A stretch of DNA of 64,000 nucleotides from Fervidicoccaceae archaeon (GCA_038734945.1 JAVYOA010000009.1:186001-250000); one strand, 5' to 3'. Counted from the stretch's first letter, positions 51,046 through 60,199 are shown. Program-made: numbers and translations. Notes: generated by a model from the letters alone, not told the origin.

Positions 51046-51103
51046 GAGCGGATGAGGTAGGGAAAAATCTGAATGGTGAGGAAAAGGCATTTGTCCGACG
51101 CTC
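51046..51103 (+). ncRNA. Candidate C/D-box sRNA
   Basis: Plus-strand 58-nt element between convergent trm1 and gatE. It has a C-like GATGA (51051-51055), D' CTGA (51069-51072), C' ATGGTGA directly after it (51073-51079) and a D-like CCGA (51095-51098). The ends GAGCG and CGCTC pair perfectly over 5 bp. Guides are about 13 and 15 nt. The C and D boxes each deviate by one base from RTGATGA and CTGA, and there is no spacer between D' and C', so it is weaker than the 2.1-kb pair. No strong TATA box is visible upstream. Confidence 0.45.
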
Positions 51104-51108
51104 GGTTA

Positions 51109-53037
51109 TTACTTATTTTCTCCAAGCATTTTCCTGAGCTCCTCATCTATCAATCTTGCAACGAGCTCTCCAGGAGCTTTTCCTCTCAACTCCCTCATTG
51201 CCAATCCCATCAAAACGTTTTTCGCCTTTCTTTCCTTCTCCCTAATAACATTCTCATTCTCTCTAATTATCCTTCTAACAAATGCCCTCACTTCCTCCTC
51301 GCTCATACTCAGAAGTCCTGCCCTCCTTGCAAGCTCCATTGGGTCGCTTCCAGGTTCCTGTGCTAGAAGCTTTACAAGCTCTGGGAGTCCCTCCTTAGTT
51401 ATCTTACCATCAGCCAAGAGCAGGAGAGAGTCCAAAAGCTCCTTCTCCCCAACTCTTTCTACCGGTACTCCCTCCCTCTTCAGAGAGATCATGTGAACCA
51501 TGAGAAGTGAAGCAACAGTGGTAGCATCAACCTTTCCATTTAACCTCTCAATAAGCCTTTCAAAAAGCTCCTGTTGCTCTCCTCCAACAAGCCTTTCAGC
51601 TAAGCTTAGGCTCAGGCCTAGGTTCTCCACGTAATACTTCAACTTCTTTTCTGGGGTTGGGGGGCGAAGTGATTCAGCCTCTCTAATTATTTCATCTGTG
51701 ACAACAATAGGTGCTATATCCGTCTCCGGATACATTCTCGCAGCTCCCGGCTGGGGTCTCATGAATTTGCTTGTTCCGTCGGGAAGAACAGCACGTGTTT
51801 CTTTTGGAACCCCCTCTAGAGCCGCTTTAATTCGTTCAACAGCCGCTTTAAGTGAGCGAAGAGCTTTATTCTCTTCATCTACAATTAAGATGAAGCTGTC
51901 CTCGCTTGGATTCCCCCCTATAGTTTCATAAATTTTTTCAACCTCTTGCTCTGTTATTCCATATCCAGGTAGCTCATCTCCATGGAATAAACCCATGACA
52001 TCCCCATAGAATCTAGCATAATCGGCCAGTTCAGTTCCAAAGCGTCTATTCGGTTGAAGCTCATACTTTAGTAGCCCTTTGAATTTACGTAGAAGCACAG
52101 CGTATGCTTTTCCTCCTGGCTTTGATAGGTTCTTTTCCACTATTTTGCTCTTTGACTCTTTTAGTATATGTGAAACATCGATTGGAACGAATGAAATTTC
52201 TCCCTTATTTATTCCTCTCTTCCTCATCTCTTCTCTTAGCTCAAGAAGTCTCATCTGTCTAAGTGCCTCATATGCGATAGCCTTTGGAAGCAGTTCCAGC
52301 TCTTGGACTCCTTTTATCTCTACTTTTTCCCCTCCCTCTATCGAAACGTTAAGATCTTGCCTTATGCTTCCGATTCCTCTCCTGACATTTCCAGTGAGCC
52401 TGAGAAGAGTGCCTATCCAAGAAGCAACTTCTTGTGCTTCCTCTGGACTCTCTATGTCTGGAGCAGTCGAAATTTCTATCAAGGGAATTCCAAGCCTATC
52501 AAGAATATAGGAAGTTCTATCTCCTTTTTCCTCTCCTTTTCTAGCGGCATCTTCTTCAACACAAATGGTCTGAATCTTATGCTTTTTCCCCTTTACCTCG
52601 AATTCCCCTCCTATGGAAACAAGAGCAGTTCTCTGAAAACCTGTTGTGTTCGAACCATCAATGACAATCTTTCTCATCACATGAATTTCGTCGACGGGTG
52701 TTGAATTAAGAGCCAGGGCTATGCCAAGAGAAATTTTGATAGCTTCCAAATTCATCTGATGAGGCGGCTCTTCATCTGCCTCAACCAGACATGATGCTTG
52801 TCTTGGGGCATGATACTCATAGCTTTTTCCTTTCTGCCATTCAAAATAAGCAGCTATGTCCACTTCTCCAAGCTCACTTCTTGTTGGTCTCAATCTTCGT
52901 TCGAACACCTCCTCTTCTCCGCCTTCTATTAATACTGCAGGACAGTTGCAGAATAGCTTTCTATGCGTGTGGAGTTGCTGATGAATTTCCAATCCTACTT
53001 TCAGTCCCAGCTTTTTCCAATCAATAGCATTTTCCAT
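51109..53037 (-). CDS. gatE: Glu-tRNA(Gln) amidotransferase subunit E
   Basis: A 642-residue GatE, the archaeal GatB-related kinase/transamidation subunit with an AspRS-like insert. Motifs include LGLKVGLEIHQQLHTHRKLF at the N-terminus, QASCLVEADEEPPHQMN, RKIVIDGSNTTGFQRTALV, IRQDLNVSIEGGEKVEIKG and the C-terminal YqeY-like tail RAKNVLMGLAMRELRGKAPG. With GatD it converts Glu-tRNA-Gln to Gln-tRNA-Gln, so no GlnRS is needed. ATG 53037 is chosen because GAGGTG lies about 6 bases before it; longer in-frame starts overlap gatD. It follows gatD in the operon. Confidence 0.95.
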   Translation of the reverse strand: MENAIDWKKLGLKVGLEIHQQLHTHRKLFCNCPAVLIEGGEEEVFERRLRPTRSELGEVDIAAYFEWQKGKSYEYHAPRQASCLVEADEEPPHQMNLEAIKISLGIALALNSTPVDEIHVMRKIVIDGSNTTGFQRTALVSIGGEFEVKGKKHKIQTICVEEDAARKGEEKGDRTSYILDRLGIPLIEISTAPDIESPEEAQEVASWIGTLLRLTGNVRRGIGSIRQDLNVSIEGGEKVEIKGVQELELLPKAIAYEALRQMRLLELREEMRKRGINKGEISFVPIDVSHILKESKSKIVEKNLSKPGGKAYAVLLRKFKGLLKYELQPNRRFGTELADYARFYGDVMGLFHGDELPGYGITEQEVEKIYETIGGNPSEDSFILIVDEENKALRSLKAAVERIKAALEGVPKETRAVLPDGTSKFMRPQPGAARMYPETDIAPIVVTDEIIREAESLRPPTPEKKLKYYVENLGLSLSLAERLVGGEQQELFERLIERLNGKVDATTVASLLMVHMISLKREGVPVERVGEKELLDSLLLLADGKITKEGLPELVKLLAQEPGSDPMELARRAGLLSMSEEEVRAFVRRIIRENENVIREKERKAKNVLMGLAMRELRGKAPGELVARLIDEELRKMLGENK

Positions 53038-53047
53038 TTTCGACACC

Positions 53048-54382
53048 TCAATCATGCTTCCACTTGGGGAAATAGGAAGGAAGCTCCCTATCTTCGATCT
53101 CTCCAGCAATATTTTTCAACAGAACTTCCTTCACTTCTTCATCTCTGAAGTTTCCGAGAGCCCAAGAGAGCTTCACCAGAGCTGTTTCAGGTATCATGTT
53201 CCCCAGTCCAATTACTCCAGCTTTTAGTAGAAGCCTGCCCGTGCTGTACACATTTAGGTTAACAGAACCAAAAATGCATTGAGAAGTCATAACAACAGTA
53301 ACTCCTTTTTCCACTGCATTCTTTATACCTTCAATGAGCCCCTCATTTACATGACCTAGTCCAGTTCCCTCAATTACTAACCCCTTAATACCTCTTTCTA
53401 CGAGGAAATCTAAGATTTCACTTCTCATACCTGGATAGAATTTCAGAAGTGCCACCCTGTCGGAGAAGTGCAGCTTCACTTCTTCCTGGGGATACTCTCT
53501 TTTATTACCGCACTTTCTAGCATCATTCCTCAACTGAACAATTTTGCCAGAATAGGGATAGATTTTTGCTATTGGAAGCGAGGAGATGCTCTGGAATGCA
53601 TCTCTCCTACTCGTATGCATCTTTCTCACTCTTGTCCCCCTGTGAGCTAGGGCATACGTATCACCACTTTCCCCATGCATTACTGCAGCAACTTCACATA
53701 TGTCTGCGCTTGTGTATATAGACCCAGCTATTAGGTTGAAAGCTGAATCGCTGCTAGGCCTATCGCTGCTTCTCTGAGAGCCCAGAATAGCTACAGGAGA
53801 GGGTATCTTACCAAGCGCAAAGCTTAAGGCTGCTGCTGTATAGCCAAGAGTATCTGTTCCATGAGTTATAACCACTCCCTTTTCAGGATCATTCTTTAGA
53901 ATCTCGTGAACATGACGTGAAATGATTTCCCAGTGCTTGGGTTCCATATTTTCACTGAAAATGCTCATTAGAATCTCGCTGGAAATTTCCGCTATTTCTC
54001 CCAGTTCGGGAATCATCTCCAAGAGCTCCTCAGTGCTGAGGACTGGTGTTACTCCTCCTGTAATGTAATCAATTTTGCTTGCTATTGTACCTCCAGTTGC
54101 TATGATGTGCACTCTTTTGCCTCTCTTTTTTCCTCCCGCAGGTGCCTCAAGCTCAAATCCTTCAGCTCTTACCCTTTTGCCTTCAGGAAGCTCCTCCACT
54201 TTAAGTATGTTGTTAATTTTTATTCCTACATTGTAGCCATTGTCAAGTTTTATAGTCACATAGCCAGGATCGAAAATCTCATATCTTTGTAACACCAGAC
54301 CCTCAAGAACTAAGCCATTCTTTGTCTCAATTTTTACTCTTTTCCCAGGAACAAGCAATGAGTCTTTCTCAGCTCTATCCAA
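53048..54382 (-). CDS. gatD: Glu-tRNA(Gln) amidotransferase subunit D
   Basis: A 444-residue GatD. An N-terminal beta-barrel domain (residues ~1-80) precedes an L-asparaginase-like domain: VHIIATGGTIASKIDYITGG with the first catalytic Thr near residue 95, VITHGTDTLGYTAAALSF with the Thr-Asp pair near 170, and ILGSQRSSDRPSSDSAFN. It supplies ammonia from Gln or Asn to GatE. The stop is 10 bp before the gatE start. The active-site residues are all visible. Confidence 0.95.
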   Translation of the reverse strand: MDRAEKDSLLVPGKRVKIETKNGLVLEGLVLQRYEIFDPGYVTIKLDNGYNVGIKINNILKVEELPEGKRVRAEGFELEAPAGGKKRGKRVHIIATGGTIASKIDYITGGVTPVLSTEELLEMIPELGEIAEISSEILMSIFSENMEPKHWEIISRHVHEILKNDPEKGVVITHGTDTLGYTAAALSFALGKIPSPVAILGSQRSSDRPSSDSAFNLIAGSIYTSADICEVAAVMHGESGDTYALAHRGTRVRKMHTSRRDAFQSISSLPIAKIYPYSGKIVQLRNDARKCGNKREYPQEEVKLHFSDRVALLKFYPGMRSEILDFLVERGIKGLVIEGTGLGHVNEGLIEGIKNAVEKGVTVVMTSQCIFGSVNLNVYSTGRLLLKAGVIGLGNMIPETALVKLSWALGNFRDEEVKEVLLKNIAGEIEDRELPSYFPKWKHD

Positions 54383-54499
54383 ACTGAACCCCTCTATTCA
54401 ATACTGCTCTCCTCTAACATAATTTTTTGAACTAAATATTATCAATGCTCTACTTGAAGAAAAAAGATTCGAAATAGAATTGATTGAATTGAGGAAGAG

Positions 54500-55408
54500 C
54501 TATTTTTTCTGCATCTCTTCCGAGCTATCTTCTGTGCCGCTGTAGAGAGCTATTAAATCTTCAAAGGTGATCCTTCCCTTTGTCTTAAGCTTCTCCTCGG
54601 CTTCTTTTCTTTTCTTCTCTAAAATTTCACTCTCTCTCTTCTTGTAGATGCTCTCTCTTATTGCAGCGCTTCTTTCCTGAAGCTTCTTGAGTTCCTCATA
54701 TTTCTGATCGATCTTTTCCTTCAGAGAGTTCAGAGTACTGCTCTTCTCTGTTATCTGCTTCCCCAGTTCATTTATTTTTGGAGAGATCTCATCCATCCTC
54801 TCCGAAAGCTCTTTTAGCTTCTTTCTTACACTATCCAGCTGTGCTATTTTCCCTCTCATCCTCTCCTTGACATCCCTCATCTTTATCTTGAGGCTTGCTA
54901 GCTCTGCCTTCAGTTCCATGTTAACTGAATCAAGTTCCTTGGCCTTCATCAGCTTCTCATATAGCTGTGTTAACCGCTCTATTTCTAGCAACAGCTTTTT
55001 TTCATCCTCTACTGAAAGAGGTGTAGTTTGCTGTTTCCAAGTAAGCTGATCGATCTTCCTTTTCAGTGCGCCTAGAGAAGTCCTATTTCCATCCTTTTCT
55101 GCGCTCAGTTTAACTTCATTGTTCTTCCTCAACAGCTCTGCTATCTCTTCGTACCTCTTGTTTATTTTCTCCTTCTCCTCTTTGAGTTCTCTCAGCTCAA
55201 CCAGCAGCTTATTCTTTTCCTCTCTCTGTTTTTTTACCTGGGCTGAAATTTCCTTGCTTTTTTCGATTAGATTCGCTCTTTCTCCTCTCAGCTCTTGAAG
55301 TTCTTGAATGAGCCTCATTCTTTCTTCCTTGAGCTTAACTATCTCTTCCTTCAGCTGATGAATTTGATCGCTGATTTTTTCGAGCTCTTCTGAGGCAGTT
55401 GATTCCAT
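54500..55408 (-). CDS. Archaeal coiled-coil protein (COG1340-like)
   Basis: A 302-residue protein that is almost entirely coiled coil, with heptad-rich KEEIVKLKEERMRLIQEL and LKEKIDQKYEELKKLQERSA. A short non-coiled C-terminus has GRITFEDLIALYSG, found in the COG1340 family of archaeal coiled-coil proteins. The function is unknown; structural or chromosome-associated roles have been suggested for the family. It stands 26 bp upstream-oriented from the acyl-CoA synthetase beta gene on the same strand, probably in one operon. Confidence 0.8.
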   Translation of the reverse strand: MESTASEELEKISDQIHQLKEEIVKLKEERMRLIQELQELRGERANLIEKSKEISAQVKKQREEKNKLLVELRELKEEKEKINKRYEEIAELLRKNNEVKLSAEKDGNRTSLGALKRKIDQLTWKQQTTPLSVEDEKKLLLEIERLTQLYEKLMKAKELDSVNMELKAELASLKIKMRDVKERMRGKIAQLDSVRKKLKELSERMDEISPKINELGKQITEKSSTLNSLKEKIDQKYEELKKLQERSAAIRESIYKKRESEILEKKRKEAEEKLKTKGRITFEDLIALYSGTEDSSEEMQKK

Positions 55409-55433
55409 TACATAGGTACACCTTTTCCGCTAT

Positions 55434-56138
55434 TCACATATTGAGAATAAATCTCGCATCTACTGCGAATGCACCTTTATCGTAAACTATAACAGGATTT
55501 ATGTCCATTTCCTTCAGCTCTTGATTCTCGTAAATGAGTTTAGCAGCCTTCACAATTATCTCAGCTATGGCTTTCTTGTCCTTAGGTGTATCTCCTCTAT
55601 ATCCTTCTAATAGGCTTTTTGACTTGATTTCGTCAATCATATCGAGAGCCTCTTTTTCTTTCAGAGGAGCTATTCTGAATGAAACGTCTCTGAAAATTTC
55701 AACAAAAATTCCTCCAAGTCCGAACATTATTGTGGCATCAAAAACAGGATCCCTTATTCCTCCTACTATTACTTCTATTCCTCCTTTTGGTAGCATCTTC
55801 TGTGCTAAGAAGCCTGCTATCTGAGCGCCCGGCTTATTCTTCTCCACGTTTTCCTTAATCTTATTCACAGCATTTTTCATTTCCTCTAGGCTGTTAATTC
55901 CTATAATGACTCCGCCAACATCTGACTTATGAACGATATCAGGAGATACTATTTTGAGAACAGCTGGGAATCCAACCTTTTCTGCTGCTTTTACTACATC
56001 TTTTTCATCTTTAATGAAAAAATAAGGAGCTACGGGTATATCATAGGCCTCAAGAAGGGCCATAGATTCATGTTCAAGAAGCTTTTTTCTACCCTGTTTT
56101 TTTGCCTCAGCAATTATATCCTTAACCTTTTCTGACAT
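55434..56138 (-). CDS. ADP-forming acyl-CoA synthetase, beta (ATP-grasp) subunit
   Basis: A 234-residue ATP-grasp domain protein of the size of the archaeal acetyl-CoA synthetase (ADP-forming) beta subunit. Motifs include LLEAYDIPVAPYFFIKDE, GFPAVLKIVSPDIVHKSDVG, GGIRDPVFDATIMFGLGGIF and MDINPVIVYDKGAFAVDARF, with the ATP-grasp Lys and metal-binding Glu/Asn. With an alpha subunit it makes ATP from acyl-CoA and ADP in peptide fermentation. No alpha subunit lies nearby, so it must be encoded elsewhere. It pairs logically with PorGDAB at the end of the window. Confidence 0.88.
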   Translation of the reverse strand: MSEKVKDIIAEAKKQGRKKLLEHESMALLEAYDIPVAPYFFIKDEKDVVKAAEKVGFPAVLKIVSPDIVHKSDVGGVIIGINSLEEMKNAVNKIKENVEKNKPGAQIAGFLAQKMLPKGGIEVIVGGIRDPVFDATIMFGLGGIFVEIFRDVSFRIAPLKEKEALDMIDEIKSKSLLEGYRGDTPKDKKAIAEIIVKAAKLIYENQELKEMDINPVIVYDKGAFAVDARFILNM

Positions 56139-56266
56139 TCGTTATCCCTCTAGCCAGATCTAGCTTGAGTTCCATTTTAAAGCTAAAAATCGTTTTTCTG
56201 TTCTTCATCAAGGAATAAAATACTTTTGCCCCACCTTTTTTTAGGGTTTTTTCAGAATATTTTTTT

Positions 56267-56545
56267 GTGGTGAAGCGAGTGAGTGATAACGATGCTATAG
56301 CAATAAAAAGAATTTTAAAAGCTCTCCATGAGAAAGGAGCTGCTAATGCCGGAGATATAGTTAATGCTACAGGTCTTCCGAGATACTATGTATTAGCAGC
56401 TTTTCAGATTCTTCACGAGCTCGGTTACATAAACCTAATCTACAGCAAGGGGTCACACAAAGTATATGAGATAAGTGAAAGGGGAAGAGAATTTCTCGAA
56501 GAAAAAATTGAGGGATCTCATGAGGAAGAAAAGGCAGAAACCTAA
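56267..56545 (+). CDS. Winged-helix transcriptional regulator
   Basis: A 92-residue protein with a single wHTH domain: AIKRILKALHEKGAANAGDI, TGLPRYYVLAAFQILHELGY as the recognition helix, and a wing at YSKGSHKVYEISERGREFL. The acidic tail (EKIEGSHEEEKAE) is short. The N-terminus is uncertain: GTG codons at 56267, 56270 and 56279 are all in frame, and GGTGAAG favours the last. It converges with a large tandem-HTH regulator, overlapping it by 4 bp. Its ligand and target are unknown. Confidence 0.75.
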   Translation: MVKRVSDNDAIAIKRILKALHEKGAANAGDIVNATGLPRYYVLAAFQILHELGYINLIYSKGSHKVYEISERGREFLEEKIEGSHEEEKAET

Positions 56546-57723
56546 TATTTCAGAAGCTCAAGAAACTTCTGCTTCATTACGTCCATCAACTGCTGATCTA
56601 AATCCCATTCCTTCAATTCTCTATTATACGATATAAAAGGAATTGTATAGGATGCTACCGAGTTCTTATTTAGTATTCCAATGAAATAATTTTTCCCCAG
56701 AATTTCCCCAAAAATTTTATGCAGATGCTTATCCAATTTCTCCATATCCTCGTTTTTAATCATAAAAAGCACAATGTAGTCAGCGGTTCTTGAGTTATAT
56801 AACATGGAAATAAATTCCCAAGTTTTAGAAATGTATCTGGCAACTATACGCAACAGAGAAACGCTTTCAGCCTTTCCCTTTATTATGATGATGAGATTTG
56901 CTGGGTCGTTCAAATTCATTGTCCTTCTTTTCAATGAATTGCCCTCAATTATTCTTTGTCCGATTAGATGGGTCTGTAAATGCCTATTTACTTTACTTAC
57001 GCTTATACCTAGAGTTCTAGCTATCTCGCTCATCGAAGTAAGTGAATTATTTTGTAGCTTTGCAAGGATCACTATATCAATGAGATCTATATGCTTCAGC
57101 TCTTGCTCTCTTCCTATATCATCCTGGTTGCTTACGTTATTTGTTTTTTCGATATCCCCCATAATCTTATTAAGAACGTTTTTCCATCTTTTTTCTCTGT
57201 CATTGTATAAGGCATCCTCCCTTAAATCAAGATTATCATATACCGTAATATCGAACTCTATTACTTCTTCTATCTCAGGCAGACCATTTTTCGTGAGAAG
57301 TTTAATGAAGTTTTCCCTCACATCGATGTTGAACGGTGTATAGAAGAGAGCAATTCCCCACGGCCTCGGTAAATTTACATTGCCTCTCCATCTGAGAATG
57401 TATGAGAGGTTCTCGTCCAATCCCTTTATTCTAGTCTTTGAATCGAGCAATATTGGTTGTCTAAAGAAGATCCCAAGCGTTGAAAGGCCAACCTTCCTCA
57501 TATCGAAGTTTGTTCTGAACCCCAAACCAGCTTTTTCCAGCTTTTTCAGCCTTCTCCTCACATAGTCCTCAGTTACCCCCATTTCCTTTGCAACATTCCT
57601 TATCTTAATTGGGGGAAGTTGATGCTTCATAGCGTTAATTAGCTCAATTATATCATAGCGTGATGCTATCTTTTGGGGATCCTTGCTGATTTCTCTCCTC
57701 ATACTATCAACAGCAACCGCCAT
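56542..57723 (-). CDS. Large regulator with two HTH/ligand-domain repeats
   Basis: A 393-residue protein with an apparent internal duplication. Two helix-turn-helix segments are visible: residues ~35-70 (PPIKIRNVAKEMGVTEDYV) and ~225-265 (TSMSEIARTLGISVSKVNRH). Each is followed by a region of about 120-150 residues with beta strands, resembling Lrp-like or related ligand domains (LIIIIKGKAESVSLLRIVAR, DYIVLFMIKNEDMEKLDKH). It may act as a monomer that mimics a dimer. A TATA-like TTTAAACTTATATG lies just upstream on this strand. The regulon is unknown. Confidence 0.72.
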   Translation of the reverse strand: MAVAVDSMRREISKDPQKIASRYDIIELINAMKHQLPPIKIRNVAKEMGVTEDYVRRRLKKLEKAGLGFRTNFDMRKVGLSTLGIFFRQPILLDSKTRIKGLDENLSYILRWRGNVNLPRPWGIALFYTPFNIDVRENFIKLLTKNGLPEIEEVIEFDITVYDNLDLREDALYNDREKRWKNVLNKIMGDIEKTNNVSNQDDIGREQELKHIDLIDIVILAKLQNNSLTSMSEIARTLGISVSKVNRHLQTHLIGQRIIEGNSLKRRTMNLNDPANLIIIIKGKAESVSLLRIVARYISKTWEFISMLYNSRTADYIVLFMIKNEDMEKLDKHLHKIFGEILGKNYFIGILNKNSVASYTIPFISYNRELKEWDLDQQLMDVMKQKFLELLKY

Positions 57724-58235
57724 ATAAGTTTAAATAGAAATTATGTTTTTTCAAATAAAAATTTTACTTTCTTCAGAACTTCCAAGAAAAGATCTCCTTT
57801 TGCAAATCTATGATCCTTAATCAGCAAAAATATAACAAACCTCATCCAAGATGATGACTTAAGCTTAAACTATTTTTGGTATCTTGCTACTTTCTAAAAA
57901 TAAAAACAGCTATGACTGCATCAAATAAAGCTCTTCTCATTGTAGTTGAAAAAACTTGAGAAAAATTTTAAAACCTCTTTCAATTTAGAAAGCTATATCA
58001 TCCCTCTCCCAGTTGAGCATCCCTTTTCCCCTCCTAAATGCTTTTAAATGCGCGATCGGAGTAATAGCAGGCTCGAAAACACCCGCATTATGGGCGGGTG
58101 ATCCACGCTTTGATACTGCCAAACATAGCACCAAACAATAAAATGCAGAAAATGCACTTTGGTTTTTCTTCAATGAAAAGAAAAAACTATGATGCATTTT
58201 TTTCATTATATGAAAAATAGATAGGTGAAAATGAT
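57724..58235. other. 512-bp intergenic region
   Basis: Between the tandem-HTH regulator (leftward) and the permuted GTPase gene (rightward). It contains the regulator's promoter at its left edge (TTTAAATAG near 57730), AT-rich filler, a rightward TATA-like CTTTTAAAT near 58040-58048, and a G+C-rich hairpin element described separately (58068-58128). A perfect ATGATGA at 57851-57857 has no matching CTGA. AGGTGA at 58223-58228 is the SD of the GTPase. No convincing ORF is present. Confidence 0.5.
58068..58128 (+). ncRNA. Candidate structured ncRNA (H/ACA-like hairpin)
   Basis: A G+C-rich island in AT-rich DNA. A 7-bp stem CACCCGC/GCGGGTG (58080-58086 and 58094-58100) caps the structure. Outer arms GCAG (58068) and CTGC (near 58115) can pair, with unpaired pockets between, and ACA follows shortly after. 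A TATA-like TTTTAAAT about 22-26 bp upstream would start a transcript at or near GCAG. This layout resembles an archaeal H/ACA guide RNA, but the outer stem is only about 4 bp and no kink-turn is evident. It could also be another small RNA or a terminator-like element. Confidence 0.35.
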
Positions 58236-59063
58236 TTGTATAGTAAGCGGAACATGAAAGGCATCGCTTTACTTCCAGCAGCAAGAATTAGAAAAATAAT
58301 AAATGAAATCTGCTATATTATTGAGGTCGTAGATGCTATAAATCCCGAAGGAACAAGATCACTCACACTTGAAAGAATTATTGGAAAATATAGAAAGCCA
58401 TTTATTCTTGTTCTAAATAAAATCGATCTTCTTCCAAGAAAAGCGAGAGAGGCTTGGATTAATTATTATAAATCAAAGGGAATTGATCCCATTCCTGTTT
58501 CAGCAAAGAAGGGCAAAGGAAAAAAAGAACTAATTGATGCAATTCTCTCTCTTGCGGATAAATGCGAAGGAAAGAAGGCTATCGGCATGGTATGTGGAGT
58601 TCCAAAGACAGGCAAGTCATCCATAATCAACATGCTGAAAAAGAAAGAGTCCGCTCAGACAAGCCCATATCCTGGGAAGCCTGGATATACAAAATCGATA
58701 ACATTATACAAAATCACAGGAAACGTATACATTTATGATTCCCCGGGCATATTCCCAGATCCAAGAGATCCCATAGAGAAAATCATTCGCTCCAGATCTC
58801 CTGAGAAGATAGAGGATCCAGTGAAGCCAGCAATCAGTATATTGAAGAGCGCAATATCCTCGCGACCTGAAGTTATAGCAGAGCTCTATGATTTAGAGAG
58901 CTTTACAACAGAATATGAAATTCTCGAAAAAATAGCAATAAAAAGGGGATGGGTTGAGAGGATTTCCAAGGATCCCTTAATAGATCTTGCAGCTGTCAGG
59001 GTTATAATGGACTATCTTAGCGGAAAGCTCAGAGTTTATAGGCTACCTCCCACAAGCCTTTAA
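58236..59063 (+). CDS. Circularly permuted GTPase (YlqF/RbgA-YawG type)
   Basis: A 275-residue GTPase with permuted motif order: G4 LVLNKIDLLP near residue 67 and G5 VSAKKGKG come before G1 GVPKTGKSSIIN near 125 and G3 DSPGIFPD near 165. This order is that of the YlqF/YawG ribosome-assembly GTPases. It lacks a long C-terminal extension. TTG 58236 follows AGGTGA with 7-base spacing; ATG 58254 is the shorter alternative. The 3' end overlaps the convergent htpX by 4 bp. A role in ribosome maturation is inferred from the family. Confidence 0.88.
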   Translation: MYSKRNMKGIALLPAARIRKIINEICYIIEVVDAINPEGTRSLTLERIIGKYRKPFILVLNKIDLLPRKAREAWINYYKSKGIDPIPVSAKKGKGKKELIDAILSLADKCEGKKAIGMVCGVPKTGKSSIINMLKKKESAQTSPYPGKPGYTKSITLYKITGNVYIYDSPGIFPDPRDPIEKIIRSRSPEKIEDPVKPAISILKSAISSRPEVIAELYDLESFTTEYEILEKIAIKRGWVERISKDPLIDLAAVRVIMDYLSGKLRVYRLPPTSL

Positions 59064-60199
59064 ATCTTTGAGATCTCTCTTCTCAGATTTTCCAGGAATC
59101 TGAGCCTCTTCGGAGTGGATGGGTGTGAGCTGAACAACTCAAGGAAAGCACTCTCCTTCTTCTTCATTAGCTCCTCTACAGCCGCATCTATATCTATATC
59201 TTTGGGGGGAACATAGGTCTTTCTTCTATTAGGGAACCAATACTCTGAAGGCTCAAAGGCGAATCCCCCTGTCATTGATATGAAGTAATTTACTATAAAT
59301 AGCATCGCTGCTGATTTGTTGATCTCTTCCCCCATTCTCGGATTGTTCTCGTAAATCAGCGTGAGCCTAGCCAAACCTCTCTGCAACAACCGCGGATTTC
59401 CAGTGAGCTTTGCACTGAAAGAATCAGCAAAGTATTCCCTTAATCTGCTGAAATGCGTAACTAGAAACTGGAATAGAAAGCCGGCTACAAATAAAATTGC
59501 TCCTATTGCCACATAAAGGAGAGGTCCATTGCTTCTCTCTCTCCCATTACCAGCCAGCCAACCCCAAGTTAACAACATCCTTCCTAAGAAGAAAATAGCA
59601 GAAGGTATTAAGCTTATTGCCAAGAGTGCAGCAACATCCCGATGCTTCAGATGTCCTAGTTCATGTCCAAGAACGGCCTCTATTTCCTCTCTAGGGAGGA
59701 GATTCAGGAGTCCTCTTGTTACAGCAACATAGTTTCCTGAAAGTGGTGCTCCAAAGGCGAAAGCATTTGGAGCAGAAACTTCAGCTATTAAAACTCTCGG
59801 AGCCTCCTTCAGACCAGCCTTTTTGCTTAGGTCAGCAACAGAATTAACGAGCCAGACTTCCTCGCTCTTTGGGGTCCTTGTATGATAAATTGCTTTGATA
59901 AGTATAGGGCTCATTAGCCACTGAAGCACCATGAAAATGGCAACAAGAGCTACTGTTGAATAGAGCCAGTCTGCTCCCAATCCGAAATACGCCCCTACAA
60001 GATATATTACTGCTATGCTCCCCATGAAAGTCACTACAACTGTTGTGAGCATTGATGCTTTCAGCCCCATCAATGACTTTGGTGGGCCTCTCACTATTTT
60101 GTCGGCAGAGACAGCCAAAATACCAATAATGACAGCAGCTAGCAGCGAAGCCAATAACATACCGAACATTAAGAATGTGGGAGAGTATATGAGCAGCAT
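59060..60199 (-). CDS. htpX: HtpX-family membrane zinc metalloprotease
   Basis: A 379-residue M48 peptidase. Membrane segments near residues 10-30, 45-70 and 85-105 precede the metalloprotease domain; the HEXXH motif is GHELGHLKHRD, followed by two more membrane segments and the third ligand region in FAFGAPLSGNYVAVTRG and LREYFADSFSAKLTGNPRLL (Glu of the EADxxA-like site). HtpX degrades damaged membrane proteins. It is divergent from the por operon, and the spacer carries an inverted repeat (60247-60279). Confidence 0.92.
   Translation of the reverse strand: MLLIYSPTFLMFGMLLASLLAAVIIGILAVSADKIVRGPPKSLMGLKASMLTTVVVTFMGSIAVIYLVGAYFGLGADWLYSTVALVAIFMVLQWLMSPILIKAIYHTRTPKSEEVWLVNSVADLSKKAGLKEAPRVLIAEVSAPNAFAFGAPLSGNYVAVTRGLLNLLPREEIEAVLGHELGHLKHRDVAALLAISLIPSAIFFLGRMLLTWGWLAGNGRERSNGPLLYVAIGAILFVAGFLFQFLVTHFSRLREYFADSFSAKLTGNPRLLQRGLARLTLIYENNPRMGEEINKSAAMLFIVNYFISMTGGFAFEPSEYWFPNRRKTYVPPKDIDIDAAVEELMKKKESAFLELFSSHPSTPKRLRFLENLRREISKI

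Noticed and set aside
53038-53109. N-terminal extension of GatE
   Set aside because: It overlaps gatD and adds residues not found in the family; ATG 53037 has an SD and the normal GatE start.
57851-57857. Perfect ATGATGA as a C box
   Set aside because: No CTGA D box occurs within a suitable distance on that strand.
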